64,000 bases of DNA. It comes from Gymnorhina tibicen (lineage: Eukaryota > Chordata > Aves > Passeriformes > Artamidae). Below the pieces are notes generated by a model. It saw nothing but the letters and a program-made list of their open reading frames with translations. It was not told the origin of the DNA and made no database searches. Positions 63,388 to 64,000 of the stretch are shown piece by piece. A program made the position numbers and the translations under genes. How positions within the stretch are numbered: position 1 is the first letter of the stretch; the number at the start of each line of letters is the position of its first letter. The stretch spans positions 532,080-596,079 of the forward strand of contig VXAZ01008028.1 of the NCBI GenBank assembly GCA_013399875.1, given 5' to 3'.

Positions 63388-64000
63388 CTTCAAAAATATA
63401 TCCAGTTCTTCATCAAAGATTCTGGCAGCACTGAGTTGCCCATCACTCTAGGAGAACTATTCCAGCCTATATTTATTTTACTTTATTTATAGTTCATATT
63501 CACTTATTATTTCACTTTCAAGCCAGATTAAAAAAACCCTTCACTACAAGACAACCTCTTGGTGATATACAAACATACACTGGTTAAGATCATAATACCT
63601 CTTACCTCACTACAGTTACTACTTCTTCTGCAAATACCTACTCCAAAATCCCCACTGAGGGTGTTCAGTGTTTGGACGTTTTAGTTTCAGGGTGTGAATC
63701 CCATATTCGAGTTTAGTTTAGATTAGAATTGGGAAATATTATTTACACTGTGCTACCAGAAATAGTCTCAAAATCTATACTGACAGAAAATTTAAGACAA
63801 TTTCTTTTTAACTGATAAGCCTTTGTACAGATGAAATGCATCCAAAGTCTTTAGGCTTCCATTAAAAGACAAAACCACAATAATTCACATAATTCTTCTC
63901 TGATCTCATTCCAATTCGTCGACAGCTTTTTTGAGAAGGGGGAATCCTTCCAATAATAATCTCATTAACAAACACTATGTTACAACAATAATAGTGCCTA

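Larger units (their letters stand above)
1..64000 (-). other. CTNNA2: CTNNA2 transcription unit (internal part)
   Basis: The window appears to lie wholly inside the CTNNA2 gene, which is read right to left. Four exons join in frame across GT/AG introns: 33230-33035, 16662-16496, 12764-12645 and 10532-10266. They give 250 residues of alpha-N-catenin. This is a cytoplasmic, vinculin-family adaptor that links cadherin-bound beta-catenin to actin at neuronal junctions. The paralogue call rests on stretches such as QAFLRHPDVAATRANRDY and SPTDENKGHTGIGELAAA, which fit alpha-N rather than alpha-E catenin as I remember them. Promoter, first coding exon, M domain, actin-binding domain and 3' UTR are not in the window. 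That transcription covers both window edges is inferred from the missing ends of the gene. Confidence 0.9.
33231..64000 (-). other. CTNNA2: CTNNA2 intron 5' of the residue-35 exon (partial, over 30 kb)
   Basis: The acceptor ends cctgcccaaag at 33231. The upstream exon (family sequence ending LEPLVTQ) was looked for on the minus strand and not found, so the donor is probably beyond 64000. Contents are CR1 fragments at 36711, 42101, 43177-45335, 51861-52781, 55619 and 62889, a short N gap at 42883, small tandem repeats and low-complexity tracts. The long stretches 45336-51860 and 55815-62888 hold no gene I can support. Confidence 0.8.

Noticed and set aside
33231..64000. Search for the first coding exon (MTSATSP...LEPLVTQ)
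   Set aside because: No minus-strand stretch matching it was seen by eye, so it is probably beyond the window. A translated search could overturn this.
1..64000. tRNA, rRNA, snRNA genes and CRISPR arrays
   Set aside because: Nothing beyond partial tRNA-like SINE text was found. CRISPR arrays are not expected in a vertebrate, and none is present.

Overview
The window is AT-rich vertebrate intronic DNA from a bird. The evidence is dense CR1 LINE 3' fragments of avian type, bird-style ERV LTRs, and four exons that translate to alpha-N-catenin. One LTR opens with TGTCTTGGTTT, which I associate with songbird ERVs, so a passerine is likely but not proven.

One gene is recognised: CTNNA2 (alpha-N-catenin, alpha-2 catenin), on the minus strand. 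Its 5' end lies beyond the right edge and its 3' end beyond the left edge. Four coding exons are visible at 33230-33035, 16662-16496, 12764-12645 and 10532-10266. They join in one frame with GT/AG splice sites to give 750 nt, or 250 codons. These correspond to about residues 35-284 of the family, which is most of the N-terminal beta-catenin-binding and dimerisation domain. The first coding exon (about 34 residues) was not found and probably lies past 64000. The exons for the M and C-terminal actin-binding domains lie to the left of position 1.

Layout by region: 1-10265 is intron, with CR1 fragments and a solo LTR (3540-3898). 10266-16662 holds three exons and two short introns. 16663-33034 is a 16.4 kb intron with many CR1 pieces, a compound microsatellite (about 17887-17991), a GC-rich LTR inserted into a CR1 (25646-26412) and a cluster of hairpins (29738-29902). 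33035-33230 is the most 5' exon seen. 33231-64000 is more than 30 kb of intron, with CR1s of several ages, a short N gap flanked by homopolymers (42875-42930) and small tandem repeats.

No other protein-coding gene, tRNA, rRNA or CRISPR array is supported. Nearly all other open frames are short or are translations of CR1 or low-complexity DNA. I see no undescribed biological system. The best leads are the perfect 23-bp intronic hairpin, the YY1-motif-rich LTR nested in a CR1, a G-quadruplex motif on the pre-mRNA strand, and one 209-codon frame of unknown meaning.
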